DNA of 64,000 bases from the NCBI RefSeq assembly GCF_963855985.1, contig NC_087105.1, forward strand, positions 64,501 to 128,500, given 5' to 3'. Below the pieces are notes generated by a model. That model searched no databases. It was not told where the DNA came from and saw only the letters and a program-made list of their open reading frames with translations. The stretch's first letter is position 1; the number at the start of each line of letters is the position of its first letter. This stretch comes from Ostrinia nubilalis (lineage: Eukaryota; Arthropoda; Insecta; Lepidoptera; Crambidae). This document shows positions 1 to 11,932 of the stretch, piece by piece. Made by a program: the position numbers and the translations under genes.

Positions 1-422
1 CACATCACTGACATTACTCGTGATACATTATCAATAGGTACCTAATAAAATGCAATTTTTGGGCAAAACATACAAAACATACGCGTTGATAGCCGCAGGT
101 TTTCGAGCCTCTGAGGTTCATCACGTGCGCAGTTTTTGTCGTCGGTAAGAGATATTGTCCTGCCTGTAACTCGAGCGCAGGTTTTGCCGCCGCAATCATA
201 ACTGGAGATGACAGTAGGGATGTTCTGTTGTTCTCATTTTATTGATGAAATGCCATTTTTTTCTTTTAAATTTAAAATAGTCTGTAAATGACATTTTGGA
301 ATATATGGAATGGACACGTTGGAATATATTCTGTTAGCTTGTAAGATGATTGAATAATAATAAATAAATAAAGTAAGCCGTTCCCACAAAATTAAATCAA
401 TAATGTTAAAATTTATCTACAA
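1..422. other. AT-rich sequence without a recognised gene
   Basis: No coding frame or repeat family is recognised here. A short AAT/AAAT-rich run lies near 353-372, just before the Helitron remnant. Confidence 0.5.
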
Positions 423-640
423 CTAGCTTTTGCCTGCGGATTCAGTCGTGCATTCCCATCCGTCACAGAAATACGTGCTTTGTCGCTCGCGTGCCTTTTC
501 ATAAAGCGGGATAAAAACTATCCTATGTTTTCCTTGGAGTTCAAACTACATATTTCCATAGCAAATTTCATTTAAATAGGTTCAGCATGAAGAGGTCACA
601 GGCAGACCAGTAGAGTTACATTCACATTTATATTATGGAT
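423..640 (-). mobile_element. Degenerate Lep1-like Helitron remnant
   Basis: Read on the minus strand this resembles the Lep1-like copies at 45853, 49561 and 56268. It has the CTAG end at 423-426, a tract like 'CTGTGACGG', then 'GGATAGTTTTTATCCCG' and an 'AAATTTGCTATGG' stretch in the same order. It is much more diverged than the other copies and its 5' part is hard to place. Non-autonomous, with no coding capacity. Confidence 0.6.
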
Positions 641-1982
641 GTGTTTAACTTTAAATGCGACCGTTCACACACATTTCTGATTTAGAAAACTAACAACACG
701 TAAATGTCACTAAACAATCGTCGGTCCGCATCGAGCGCCGACTCCTGTTCCCACCGCGGACCACCGTCCCTACGTTATGGCTCATTGTGCGCCGCAAAAA
801 CCAACGCATTATGACGGCTTGACAACGCTTGTGGCGAATAACGAACCTCCTCGTTTAATGACAGACAGCCGGACGAAAAACTTGCCGGGGAGGATACAAT
901 GTATGAACAATATTTTGTGTATGGTTTTAATTGTTGCCATTGATTTACGCTGCACACGGCCGTTCGAAGGTGTTGAAAAACGGCCGCCTTTGTTGTGGAC
1001 AAAGCTGCAGCAAATTATTTTCCTGGTTCTCGAAAATAGCCAAGATATTATAGAACAAGAAATTTTCTTCTAACCTTAATACTGAATAATGTGCTCTCGT
1101 GGGCAATATTTCACACTCGTAGCCACTCTATCTTATTCAGAAGCATTTCTTTGTACGTAATCTAAACAGATCTCATAGCTCAAAGTGCTCACTTAAACAT
1201 AATCGGCGCATTGTTGCGCGACGTCTGAATCGCTTAGTGTCACAACACACTCACGCGCATGTCACGCGGGCAGCGATTAGACCCGTTACAGTAAGCCGCG
1301 GCCACAGCAAATATAGATTACCTACAGCACTACTTAGTCTAGAATCATTATGAAGTTCAGTTTGAATTGAAGTGCTCACTTAAATACTTTGGTTTTCAAT
1401 CAACACTCAGTCCCATCATATCACGCGTTTCAATTGTAACGGTTTACTTTAAAACTTAACAATATCACGCAGTATTTTATCCACACTATCGCTCAATATA
1501 GTGATGTGGCCATAGCCTTAGTCAGATAGCAAGCGTTTACAGGCCCGGGCCCACACATCCAACACTCCAATAACAGCCATTATGCGATTGTTCTCCATCT
1601 GATACCGGTTATGCACATGTCACGCGCGGCGTTACACTAATGTATCGATACTATCGACTAAACTGAGCCCCGAGATATCAGCCAGAACAAGAGCTTTAGG
1701 AAAAAGCTTGATTATAATTTTCAGTTCTAGATTACTCAGATTCACCCCAGCAATTTTGGTAGCTGCTGCTCTAATCTATTTATTACTAATTTGCTTACAC
1801 ATGATGTTGTTTCACGCAAATGCACGTCTTAAGATCAGTGGTGATCTGCTTTAAATATTTCGACGATTACGACGACGATTTCATTTTGTTTCAAAATAAG
1901 GTAAGACAAAGTAATTAACCTACTTGTAAAAACAAAATAACTTACTACTAACTACAATGTTTATTCTTCACTTTCATGAGTG
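641..1982. other. Unique sequence with GC-rich patches
   Basis: No gene seen. GC-rich patches near 1200-1310 and 1535-1640 contain the related strings GCGCATGTCACGCG (about 1256) and GCACATGTCACGCGCG (about 1613). The 15-bp string AAGTGCTCACTTAAA occurs twice, near 1182 and 1372. A 98-residue open frame at 777-1073 has no recognisable domain and is overlapped by another frame on the opposite strand, so I treat it as chance. Confidence 0.4.
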
Positions 1983-2062
1983 TTTCAAATTCAAATTGAT
2001 TTATTTTGCAACTAGGCTTTTAAAAAGCTCTTTTACACGTCCCAGTATTACTTTCTTATTGT
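1983..2062 (-). repeat. LINE/SINE 3'-tail fragment, family 1
   Basis: Contains 'AGGCTTTTAAAAAGC', 'TTTTACACGTCCCAGTATT' and a flanking AAATTCAAATT. The same order of motifs occurs at 33541-33680 and 39557-39672. All three copies have the same orientation, with the presumed 3' tail on the left, so the transcribed strand is probably minus. I read it as the 3' end of a retroposon; the parent element is not in the window. Confidence 0.55.
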
Positions 2063-3984
2063 ACAGTAGTACAGTATTTATCAACAACAAAATGATTAAG
2101 CTTATCTCATCCGACTGTGTCGCATGTGTGTTAGATACTTCCAAAAATCGATTTGGAGTAATGAGAAGTATGAAGCTATAGCAATAAGATGCGAAGATAG
2201 TAAACAACAATGCTGGTCGTGCGATAAGGCCGGCTACAAATGAGCGACGTGTAGCGTGCCAGTCGCGCTAGTGATGCGACAAAAACATCGACTAGTCGGT
2301 AGACTATAATACCCTTATACCTATTTCTTGTCAAAGTCAAATTATATTTGAGATTGATGGTTATCAAAGTCTTTAATATTGAATTCATTTGTTGAACTAA
2401 GAAGTACAGCAAATGCGTTATGCTATATCGCACTTACACTCGCCTTACACTTTGTAAAATTATAGTGAAAATGACGCAACAGAGTGTATCGACAATCAAT
2501 AAGCGTTCCTCGCAGCACTGTTTATCGGCACATCGCTTAATTGTTGGCGTGATGTATCGACGTGTCATTGCGGCCAAACTTTCACACCACAGATTACGCC
2601 CGTGTTTACGAAACATCGGAGCCTATTTGTCTAAGAGCCACATTTGTGAGCGTTTATCTGATTTCAATAAATGCATCTTGAGATGGGAATGACGGCATGC
2701 GTAGTTTTAGTGCTTTTAAATGTGCGTTTCACAGTTGAAAGTGGTTTGTACATATTTTGATTAGGTTTTATTAGTTTTCTTATAGTAATTTTATTACGCC
2801 ATAACATCCGCATTACTTATAAGTACCTAGTTAAATAATATTACATTTGGTAGGTAGAAATATTTTTATTCTACAGCCTCGATTGTACCTATTTCATGAA
2901 TGAGACAGTGTTGTAACAAATATAAAATAGAACTAGATGGCAGTAGATGATGTTTATGGCAAAGTTATAAATAAATAATGTTAATTAAACTATACCTACA
3001 CATAGTAATAAATTGTGAAGTGAATATTGAGAAATAATGAAACTAATAACTCTAATAACTGCACGGTGTTATGATGCAAAGAGCGCCAGCTCACCGTGGA
3101 ACAGTAAATTAAAATCAAATTTATTGCAATGCGCAGGTAGTGCGTTGCTATTGCGCCCATTATAATCTAAGCTTGAAATGAGAGCTAATTTCCAATCGAG
3201 CGCGCAATATTTATAGCGCGCGGTGGGAGCTGCGCGCGCATAACTCGCGCATGTGAACCGGCCCTTATGTCACGGGGGTTACGCATGTTGATTTGCGGTT
3301 ATATTCGCTGAAATGGTTTTCATTTAATCTCTGAACGAATTCCTAGTAAAAATCTCGATTTACATTATGAAAAAGCTTCCATCACTGAAATTGCTTCTTT
3401 CTTTGTACTGCTTGAGGATTCATTATGCGTACAAGAAATTATATTCAAACAGCATTATACTAATATTTTTGTCTTCATATTTACCAAGAATCAATGCAAT
3501 CGATTGATTTATAGTGCGTAAAATAACCAATAAATATTATTTTAAGTTGCCTTCTAATTAAAATGTTTGGTTTATTTATTTCTTTACACTTAAATCTAAT
3601 AAATTATGTTTTACTGATATTGCTTTATCGAATTGGGAAAAGTCTTGAATATGAATACACATAACTATTAGGTTTCGTATGGTTTACCATAATATTAATT
3701 AATGGGTTCCAAGAGCTAGATATTAATTAGGCCCGTATTCATGATGCATATTTATAACTGGTGCAAGAATGTTTGGGTTCCATATTTGTTGGAGCTAACG
3801 TGTCCAAGCGCGGGCTCCAGTTTGGAGTCATTAGTGTTCTAATTAACGGCTGCAGTGTTAACGCCGCCATGTTGCCACATTTCTGTATTCGGCTTCTTAC
3901 GAGCCGCTCAAAATTTGTTGGTTTTTCTTTTTAATAATAGTTTGATGAGTGATGAAGTGCGGGAAACACTAGGTGCAATTGCGA
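2063..3984. other. Unique sequence, no gene seen
   Basis: Mostly AT-rich. A GC-rich patch at about 3180-3270 is dominated by GCGCGC-type strings. Short open frames of 60-90 residues occur on both strands over the same bases (for example 2420-2692 and 2434-2616) and have no domain I recognise. Confidence 0.45.
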
Positions 3985-4007
3985 TCAAATACCTGCCTTG
4001 TTATGCA
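3985..4007. repeat. 23-bp string shared with 23408-23430
   Basis: The 23 bases beginning TCAAATACCTGCC are identical to 23408-23430. At both places an A-rich run follows almost at once, which suggests the 3' end of a retroposed sequence too short to classify. Confidence 0.5.
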
Positions 4008-4719
4008 CAAAAAACCAGTGGATTGTTAGATATAGGGACTCTCTCGAATCGGAGTCAAAAATTCGATTGCCAGATGGGACATACAAAATGTAATATCAGT
4101 TTCCAGTAGAGTCCATACTTAAAGCACATTGCAGGCGTAAAAATCAAATTGTTAAAAATCAAAACGATTTTTATTAATATGACTTCTAGAACAAAACATG
4201 CTTTTTCTTTTTCACGCTACAGATAATTAATTAGCTGAGATTTTAATTTTTCTATTTAAAATAATTAGCTACTTCAAACAGCAGTATTTAATCACCTATT
4301 AAAACCACTCTAAGCCAGGGTTCACTAAACACCGGCTTACGTGCTTTCCAGTGGGCTTTGCCCGCGGCTACGCTCCTTCAATAAACTCAATCATCGGTTT
4401 AAAACATGAAAAGCTTCCCAAGTCCCAGTTACGTCACGGGCGCGGACAAAAACCGGGAGATATGCGGCGGGAGCGGGTTGTGGAACCAGTCGCGTTATGT
4501 CAGAGAGGGAGGCTGCGGCCGACGACCTGCGCCCGCGCCGCTCTCAAGTAGGCAGACGTGAGCTGGAATGTGGAGGTTCGATTCTCAGTCGGGTCAGCTT
4601 TTGGGATCAGATTTTGACACGTAAATAGGTACATTATTATTTTGTATAATATTTATTTTGCATAAAAACGTTAATGTAGGTATATTATTTTCCACTCGAC
4701 TGAAAACTTAAAGGGCTAC
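4008..4719. other. Unique sequence with a B-box-like string
   Basis: No gene seen. GGTTCGATTCTC near 4573 resembles a tRNA B box, but no convincing A box or cloverleaf precedes it. A GC-rich patch covers about 4430-4560. Confidence 0.35.
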
Positions 4720-4722
4720 TAA

Positions 4723-4999
4723 TAGTCCAGTCAAATTAGACATGAACCCTGCAATAATTCGCATACAGCTGAAAATTGGTACGAATGTTCGGAGCACCAT
4801 TATGAATTAATTGTGAAAAGTCCCCATCGATCCGACATGTGCTAAAAAAAAAATTCTATGTCAAAGTTAAAAAATACGGGTTTTTGAAATTTTCAGCCAA
4901 ACGGTAAGTTTTATCACAAAAATATGTATGACAAGATTTAAGACCATACAATTATCTATCAAAATTGTCTATACACTTTCTCCTAAGAGTCAGCGTTTC
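4723..4999 (+). repeat. Module 1, left arm of foldback A
   Basis: A segment of about 277 bp running from TAGTCCAGTCAA to the CCTAAGAGTCAGCG string. It is a diverged direct repeat of 5301-5577, with conserved landmarks AATTCGCATA, AGCTGAAAAT, CCGCCAAAC/CAGCCAAAC and CCTAAGAGTCA. Confidence 0.75.
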
Positions 5000-5300
5000 T
5001 GAGATTCGATGATCCGAAGAGTCAAAAAAGTGTTTTCTTCATAACGGTCTTACACATAAATCCAATGTGATATCGCTTCGTGCCTCGACTCAGCATTGTA
5101 TCATGATGTGTTGTCGACGTCGAATATAAAATGATCAACCTCAATGTCATCTGTCATCTTTAATTATCGAAAAATGGGTGCAATTTTGACAAAGGACTGC
5201 ACCGTGAGTTTCTAAGATACGAAGTTTTCGTGTCTATTACGTTTAAGAGCTCTTATATGCACACGTCACTACTCTACTTGTAACTCTATGGTCACTCTTT

Positions 5301-5577
5301 TAGCCCGGTCAAGTCAGAAAATCCAGGTTATAATAATTCGCATAGAGCTGAAAATTTGTGTGAATGTTGAGAACACGATCCTTAATGAAATGTCAAAAAT
5401 CCCCAACGATCCGTCATTTGAAAAAAAAAATTACGAAGTCCAAGTTTTTTGCATTTTTCCGCCAAACAGTAAACTTATCATAAGAAATGATAAGAAATAG
5501 TAGTAGATCATAAAATTATCTATTAAAAGTGTCTTTACCCCTTTTTCCTAAGAGTCACCGTTTATGTGGTAACGATG
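5301..5577 (+). repeat. Module 2, left arm of foldback A
   Basis: Begins TAGCCCGGTCAAGTCAGA, a degenerate form of the element terminus, and follows the module 1 motif order to CCTAAGAGTCACCG. The offset from module 1 is about 578 bp. Confidence 0.75.
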
Positions 5578-5788
5578 CAAAAAGTTGAAGAATTCGCATT
5601 CTGTTAACTACTCCACAAGTACACAACTTCAACTCTATTAAAATAGTTTTGAATTGAACAGGATAACAAATACATCTTAAAAAAGGCCTACTGGGGAAAC
5701 CTGGTAAAAAAAATGCGCCAAATAACCATCATAGGTGTTATGGAAACATGTGCATATAACGAGAACATCTTAACTAACTTTTTGATTC

Positions 5789-6065
5789 GTTCTACCTCAT
5801 AATCGGTGACTCTTAGGAAAAAGGGGTAAAGATAATTTTAATAGATAATTTTATGATCTACTATTATTTATTATCTATTTTTATGATAAGTTTACTACTT
5901 GGCCAAAAAATGCAAAAAACTTGGGACTTCGAAAACTTTTTTTTTTGAATGACGGATCGTCGGGGACTTTTGACATTTCATTTAGGATGGTGTTCTCAAC
6001 ATTCACACAAATTTTTAGCTCTATGCAAAATATTATAACCTGGACTGTCTAACTTGGTCGGGCTA
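5789..6065 (-). repeat. Module 2, right arm of foldback A
   Basis: Reverse complement of the 5301-5577 module, ending in TCGGGCTA at 6058-6065. Confidence 0.7.
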
Positions 6066-6366
6066 AAAGTGTGACCATAGAGTTACAAGTAGAGTTGTGA
6101 CGTGTGCATATAAGAGCTCTTAAACATAATAAACACGAAAACTTCGTATGTTAGAAACTCACGGTGTAGTCCTTTGTCAAAGTTGCACCCATTTTTTGAT
6201 AATTAAAGATGACAGAAGACATTAAGGTTGATCATTTTATATTCGACGTCGACAACACATCATGATACAATGCTGAGTCGAGGCACGAGGCGATATCACA
6301 TTGGATTTATGTGTAAGACCGTTATGAAGAAAACACTTTTTTGACTCTTTGGATCATCGAATCTCA

Positions 6367-6643
6367 GAAACGCTGACTCTTAGGAGAAAGTGTATAGACA
6401 ATTTTGATAGATAATTGTATGGTCTTAAACCTTGTCATACATGTTTTTGTGATAAAACTTACCGTTTAGCTGAAAATCTCAAAAACCCGTATTTTTTAAG
6501 TTTGACCTTGAATTTTTTTTTTAGCACATGTCGGATCGATGGGGACTTTTCACAGTTAATTTATAATGGTGCTCCGAACATGCGTACCAATTTTCAGCTG
6601 TATGCGAATTAATGCAGGGTTCATGTCTAATTTGACTGGACTA
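6367..6643 (-). repeat. Module 1, right arm of foldback A
   Basis: Reverse complement of the 4723-4999 module, ending TTGACTGGACTA at the element boundary. Confidence 0.75.
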
Positions 6644-6646
6644 TAA

Positions 6647-8006
6647 GTGTTTGCAACTAATAAAACACCTTAAACAGCAAATAAATTAGTTTGCAGTTAC
6701 TTGACGTACTTAATCATTATTATGTAGTTTCTTCCTTTCTTTTTTCCTTATTTCATAGTGAAGTAAAAATATTTTCCCAATTATCCTCAAATTCACTAAA
6801 TAAAAAAGCTCTGAATAGGCTAGTGTAGCGTCACGTAATTAAACTTCAAACCTCGGCTGCTCCCTGGAGCCATTACCCAACCATTTCGTTTAGAAAGTGA
6901 CATAAAATGTGAAGTAAAGTAGCAATTTAGCTCATTTAAATTATCTTAAACACGTTCTTACAAAACGGGCCAATTAACGGCCAAACATTGTCAACTGTAT
7001 CAAATGGCCCAGAAATATGATCTAATAAATGTAAATGGTAAACGCTTCCGATAGTGCTGCCGAGCGAGTTGTTAGCGACTCGATAGTGTAGAGCTTTGCT
7101 CGTAATATGTCCAATTCATAACACGGTTTTGAGTTTTTCTGGGTTATGGTCTTTAATAATTCGTAATAATTAATTTATCACTGGGTAGAATCTGTGCCAA
7201 ATATTATCACCATATAACAACTCTACTGTCGTGTATCAAAATATTATATAAGTGACTGCGAAACTACACCTTTATTTTAACACCAATTATAATACGGTCA
7301 TACTCGTAATAAAATTAAAGCATGAATAAAATGATTAATGCCTTAATTAAGTTAAAACTTTACCCATTAATTTGTATAATTTTCGTAATTAGTTTATTTC
7401 AATGCAGCATCATCGAAAAGATATCGATATCTTTAAGGTTATTAATTGTTGATTATCGTTTATGCAATACACAACACTCGCTTCCGATCACTTATCTATA
7501 TCGCTTTCTATAGCTCGTTGGCATTTTAATAAGCAAGTTAATTTTATTTTTGTCATAAAACAATTAATGGAGAGTGATGTAGAGTCGTAGCACGTACTCG
7601 TATTAATAGTGGTCCGTGAGTGAGACTTGTTTTTAGGACCAAATTCTGTGATTTGAATTACGAGTAGGTATAGGATCTTACTGACTTAGTTATTGGTAAT
7701 ATCTAAAACCACTACTTTAGAGCGAAAAGACATACGAGTATCAGACGATATAATAGTAACCAATAAGGTGACTGATGTGTTATCCAAAAACGCTAATTAC
7801 TACAATACCAAAACGTTAGATTATAAAGGTAAGTTTAAGACTGCTTGTCTTGTAAGTAATGAAAACGCTAACCAATAAATAAAATAATGTAGAGCAGAAT
7901 GTAAAAAGATTAAACTCGAGATCAAAAATATGCGATGAGCAATTTTTCAGTATTTTTATTTATTGCTACAAAGCGATCGCGTTATACGGTGCCGATCCCT
8001 TCTTTG
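6647..8006. other. Unique AT-rich sequence
   Basis: No gene or recognised repeat. Short frames at 7322-7513 and 7693-7878 have no recognisable domain and lie in AT-rich DNA. Confidence 0.45.
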
Positions 8007-8077
8007 CACCACTCGCACCACTCGCACCGCTCGCACCGCCCGCGTCACTCGCACCGCCCGCACCGCTCGCACTCGAC
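8007..8077. repeat. 9-bp GC-rich minisatellite
   Basis: About seven tandem units of CACCRCTCG (variants CACCACTCG, CACCGCTCG, CACCGCCCG, CGTCACTCG). Translated, it gives the His/Ser/Arg-rich run of a chance frame at 7935-8147, which I do not regard as a gene. Confidence 0.85.
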
Positions 8078-8334
8078 GGACCGGTCGAGATACATTTCAT
8101 TAGCGCATAATGCGGACTTAATTAAACGGCTTTTTATGTGGCAATAGTGTAAATTGAATTTAGAGGATCGTGACGCCGTGGCCCGGCCTCGTGGTGACTC
8201 GCCGCGTTTAAAGCTGCGCCTGCGCTGGTATCACTTTAAATCGGTACTTACTCGACACTAAAGAAATAAGTTTACAGATTTTTGTTTCACATAAAATGGC
8301 CAACATCGACTTCAATAAAGCTAAAAATACACAT

Positions 8335-8458
8335 TAAGGCTGGGTTGCACCATCCTACTTTAATTTTGACAAACGTCAAAAATCTGTCAAACTCCATACA
8401 AAAAACACCGGTTATCGTTACAGTTACGGTCAAAGTTAGGCGGTGCAACTCAGCCTAA
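8335..8458. mobile_element. PIF/Harbinger-type MITE with TAA target duplication
   Basis: A 118-bp element (8338-8455) with inverted ends GGCTGGGTTGCACC and GGTGCAACTCAGCC, flanked by TAA at 8335-8337 and 8456-8458. The two halves continue as an imperfect palindrome (CTACTTTAATTTTGAC and GTCAAAGTTAG). A 3-bp TAA duplication with a G-rich terminus fits PIF/Harbinger-derived MITEs. No coding capacity. Confidence 0.8.
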
Positions 8459-8921
8459 GTGTGTTGAAAAGAATAAATGTACCTAATAAGCGTTCCAAAC
8501 AACCTAGTCTTTGCAGTAGGATTAATAAGTTTTATTTCTTTATTTTCAATGAAAAATACTTTTAATCAATAGTCTGGTATTACACTCTTAGATATGTACC
8601 TATTTATTTGTTATCCTCTCAAGTCACGTCACAGCAAGTATTGAAGTCTCGGAGACCAGCATCTCAAGCTCCCGCGGCCGCACGCACGCCGCAAAAAACC
8701 TGGCGCGGGCCTAATCGAATTTGTTAGCGGGAGCGACCGTGGCGACGCCTATTGTGCGCTACTCGAAACTAAATTAGATTCCACGCTACGTAGTACAGCA
8801 GCGGTTCTCAAACTGAGGGAAAACTCCGAACACCTTACGTGAACTTAACCAATTTACTCTACTAAAGGGTTAAATAACTTCAGTAAATAACAGTCCTGAA
8901 ATTATTTTTTAAACTAATATT
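8459..8921. other. Unique sequence with a GC-rich patch
   Basis: No gene seen. GC-rich patch at about 8640-8760. Confidence 0.4.
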
Positions 8922-9044
8922 GATCTGGTGAGGGTCACCTGAGGTGCCTGGATGCGGGCGGCGCAGGACCGGTCGGTGTGGAAATCCTTGGGAGAGGCCT
9001 TTGTTCAGGGAACGACATTTGGCTGAAACGAACGAACGAACGAA
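8922..9044 (+). mobile_element. RTE-type LINE 3' end, 5'-truncated
   Basis: Matches the 3' end of the better copy at 20091-20441: 'GATCTGGTG', 'GGTGCCTGGATGCGGGCGGC', 'TCCTTGGGAGAGGCCTTTGT', then 'GGCTGAAACGAACGAACGAA'. The repeated ACGA tail is the retroposition hallmark of this family here. Only the last 30 or so codons and the tail remain, with small indels. Confidence 0.85.
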
Positions 9045-10080
9045 ATCAATATTAGGTAGCAGGGAGAACAAAAGTAAAAAACAAGGCATAGGTATAAATG
9101 CCTAGTTGCGTATCAAGCCTTTTTAAGGCAGTTGTATGCTTAATGTCAAACACTCACAATAATATTGCAGCCCTCAACAAAGACGAACACGACCACGATT
9201 AAAAAGAAGGAAAATATTATTACGAGTAGCAGGTCCTTATACAGACAGTTTGAGTACTTCTGATGAAAGGGTTCTACAGAACCCGATCCTTTGTGCCCAT
9301 AATGACGTATGAATAGACAGATTCTTACACATTGTTGGCCGACACGGATCTATTTATACACAAATGCTTCAATAAAGGGGACTGAGAACCTGACGGTCAC
9401 AATTTTGGTAGTATTAATTAAAATCAAAATGAAAACGCTCTTCGGTTCAAGTATTTTTTCTTTAGAATATTTTAAAAGCTTCATGCTTTTTTGTGGATTG
9501 ATTAAAGGTATATTCAATTTTGAAGTTACATATTTTAGTAGCTTTGCATGCCTACATGTTTCATTTTTTACTTTGATTAGTAAAATTAGCCTAAAACAAC
9601 AATATTGAGTTGAGACAACGAAATTAAGTTTCTATTCGCAATTAGGAGTCACAATTCGTTATAATGAAAGTCGGCATGAAATTTTACGGTTTTCATATTA
9701 GATCTGTTTCTGATGAAATAACAAACACAAATTGCTAACTCTAGCATCTCCAGAGGTAGCGAACTACCAGCGCTTGGATTTATCATTCGAACGTGTGCGC
9801 CCGCGCCGCACTCCGCGACGCCAATATAACGTTCATTACACAGGTGAAGTTTGGTATTTATAACAATAAATACGCGCGCAGGGGTGCCACCTGCTAGGTA
9901 CCTGTAGGAGGCGGTGTGCACATCACGTTGACATATCATAACTGTTTTAGTAAGTGATACGATGATGGTAAATTAAGATGATAGAGCTTTAAGCTTTATG
10001 AGAACTTTAATGGTACAAAATGCTTATTACTTAGAACGGTTTATGTTTTTTGTATTTTCTTTCTATTTATTTGCTTCACG
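9045..10080. other. Unique sequence, no gene seen
   Basis: Open frames at 9309-9608 (99 residues, hydrophobic, AT-rich) and 9649-9939 on the minus strand have no recognisable domain or supporting context. Confidence 0.4.
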
Positions 10081-10168
10081 ATTCGTTCGTTTCAGTCAAA
10101 TGACGGCCACTGCCAGACAAAAGCCTCCCCCAAGGATTTTCTGCGCTGCCGGCATCCAGCTCGATCCG
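10081..10168 (-). mobile_element. RTE-type LINE 3' end fragment
   Basis: Reverse-strand match to the RTE 3' end: CGTTCGTTTCAG tail complement, then ATGACGGCCACTGCCAGAC and AAGCCTCCCCCAAGGATTTT, then the CGCTGCCGGCATCCA segment. Strongly truncated. Confidence 0.8.
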
Positions 10169-11823
10169 ATACACGATTATTCTTCCTTCCTTCCTTCTGG
10201 CGCAGTAGGGTAATAAAGCTAAAAGCCTGTTGCAGACCTTCTTTTCATACGATCCCCTCTTTCATCTGGGAACGCATTAAACTAACCTCAATCCGTCATA
10301 AGAGGTCCATGCGTGGTCAGCCCTACGTTCGGTGCGCGGGCGCAGCGGGCGGGCGCTGCAATTTCCCCGAGTTAATAAAAATAGATGACGCGCGCGGCCG
10401 TGACCCCGCCGAGCGGCCCGGGGTGGCTGCGGAGCTGGTGGGACAAATCACCCTCGGGGAAGTCCATTAGGATACCCTAGTGATATAGTTCTATGACTTC
10501 TATTGGCATTAGCGATATAATAATTAAAATCGAGATTTCTATCATTTAGACAGCCTAAACATCTTCAACTGTTCATAGTTATTCTGTGACTTACAAATTT
10601 GCTCATGGAACTCTGCTATCAAAAGTAATGTACAAGTTCCAAAAGAGATAACAGTAACATTCAGGCCCCATTGCCGTAAGAATTTATTATACTTATCGAA
10701 CACTTACAAGAAACTGCACGGAATCATCTTTCTTAGAATGCACGAATCGTGTAAAGAGTTTGCATCGTGGTTCAACTAGTTAGACAACATGTAGCGGCCG
10801 CTGCCAGGCACATGGCTATTTATGGCACATTTTCCAACGTTGCTATTTACTTAGGGCTAACCTCGCTGCGGGGCAAAGGCCTCCGTTTTCAAACATTGTA
10901 TTAAAATTAATTTCATAGTCAAGGCCGATGCTGATAAATCTATAATGCGCTGGCGAGTGCAGCGAATCGCTACAGCATAGAGGAGGGCCGCTGCCGCTCG
11001 GGCGCGCAGGTACGCGAATTAACTCCACGGTTTAATCGAATCGGTCGAGAATTGCGTTGAGTTAACGGATTAATTTTCTTGCTCTCATGGCGAAATTATG
11101 GAGGATGTGCATTAGGGGTCATCACAATCTAAGACGCCACATTTGAGTCGAAATAAAATTTAATTAAACATCAGTTTGGCATTTTAGATCGTCAGTTCGT
11201 CAGTTAAGCACAGTTAATTAAAAACATGTTCTCTTGGTTATAGTTATGACTAAAATAAATAAGTATATTGCCGAAATGATAGATCATCTGGTTGTGTCTA
11301 TGACTACCCAAGATTTTGGTAGGAAGAGCTATTTTCAAAGGATACTGTCAGAAAAGCATGAGTCAAGGAAACGAAAAGTTGTTAAATGAACCTTCGAATA
11401 CATTCATTACAAAACAGCTACAACAAGCAAGATCGTATGACATAAATCAGCAACAATGAAGGCAACGTGCTTCAGACAATATCTGAGAAAGGTTCTACAA
11501 ATCGAACAGAAATGAATAGCAAAATGAAAAATGAAAACAAATTAGATTACTTTCCAATAAAAAGACTGTGACTATTCTTATCAAATTATCACGGCGAAGC
11601 GTGAAACGAGAGTGTCGTCGAGCAAAAAGCAGGACGCGGCGCATTCAGATCAGTCGTCAGTCGGATAGATGTTGTTTAAGTCGGTATTATTTACGTTAAA
11701 AATTTAAGCTCTCGCAAGTTTTCATAAGTTAAACTAGAAATCTTCTGTAATTTTAATACATAAATTATATATAATTGTGCGCATTGTACATTTAATATTT
11801 GACCATTAGACATCGTAAATGTA
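10169..11823. other. Unique sequence with GC-rich patches
   Basis: No gene seen. GC-rich patches at 10310-10445 and about 10975-11010. GGGCAAAGGCCTCC near 10872 resembles a minus-strand RTE 3' end, but the flanks do not follow the family. Confidence 0.4.
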
Positions 11824-11932
11824 GCAGGGAAGCGCTGGACGCAGGCCGCTACCAATCGATCAACATGGAAAGCATTGGGGGAGGCCTATGTTTAGCAGTG
11901 GACGTCCTATGGCTGAAATGATGATGATGATA
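11824..11932 (+). mobile_element. RTE-type LINE 3' end, (ATG)n-tailed subfamily
   Basis: Contains 'GCTGGACGCAGGCCGCTACC', 'TTGGGGGAGGCCTATGT' and 'CAGTGGACGTCCTATGGC', then a TGATGATGATGA tail. The coding end is related to the (ACGA)n-tailed copies, but the tail repeat differs, which marks a separate subfamily. Confidence 0.8.

Larger units (their letters stand above)
4723..6643. mobile_element. Foldback element A (TAGTCCAGTCAA termini, about 1.92 kb)
   Basis: A long inverted repeat. The left arm (about 4723-5588) is the reverse complement of the right arm (about 5778-6643) over some 865 bp, around a spacer of about 190 bp. The left end begins TAGTCCAGTCAAATTAGAC and the right end is its reverse complement. 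The element is flanked by TAA at 4720-4722 and 6644-6646, which fits a 3-bp target duplication. No transposase frame is present, so it would be non-autonomous; short open frames inside (5288-5500, 6415-6612) are not recognisable proteins. The shared terminus links it to element B at 28268-29656. The superfamily is unknown to me; 3-bp W-rich target duplications are typical of PIF/Harbinger, but that is only an inference. Confidence 0.85.

Noticed and set aside
4560..4610. Possible tRNA or SINE head (GGTTCGATTCTC)
   Set aside because: No matching A box at the right distance and no SINE body downstream.
7935..8147. His/Ser/Arg-rich small protein
   Set aside because: The repeat peptide is a translation of the 9-bp minisatellite at 8007-8077.
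10853..10890. Eighth RTE fragment (GGGCAAAGGCCTCC)
   Set aside because: Only a 14-bp match; the flanking sequence does not follow the family.
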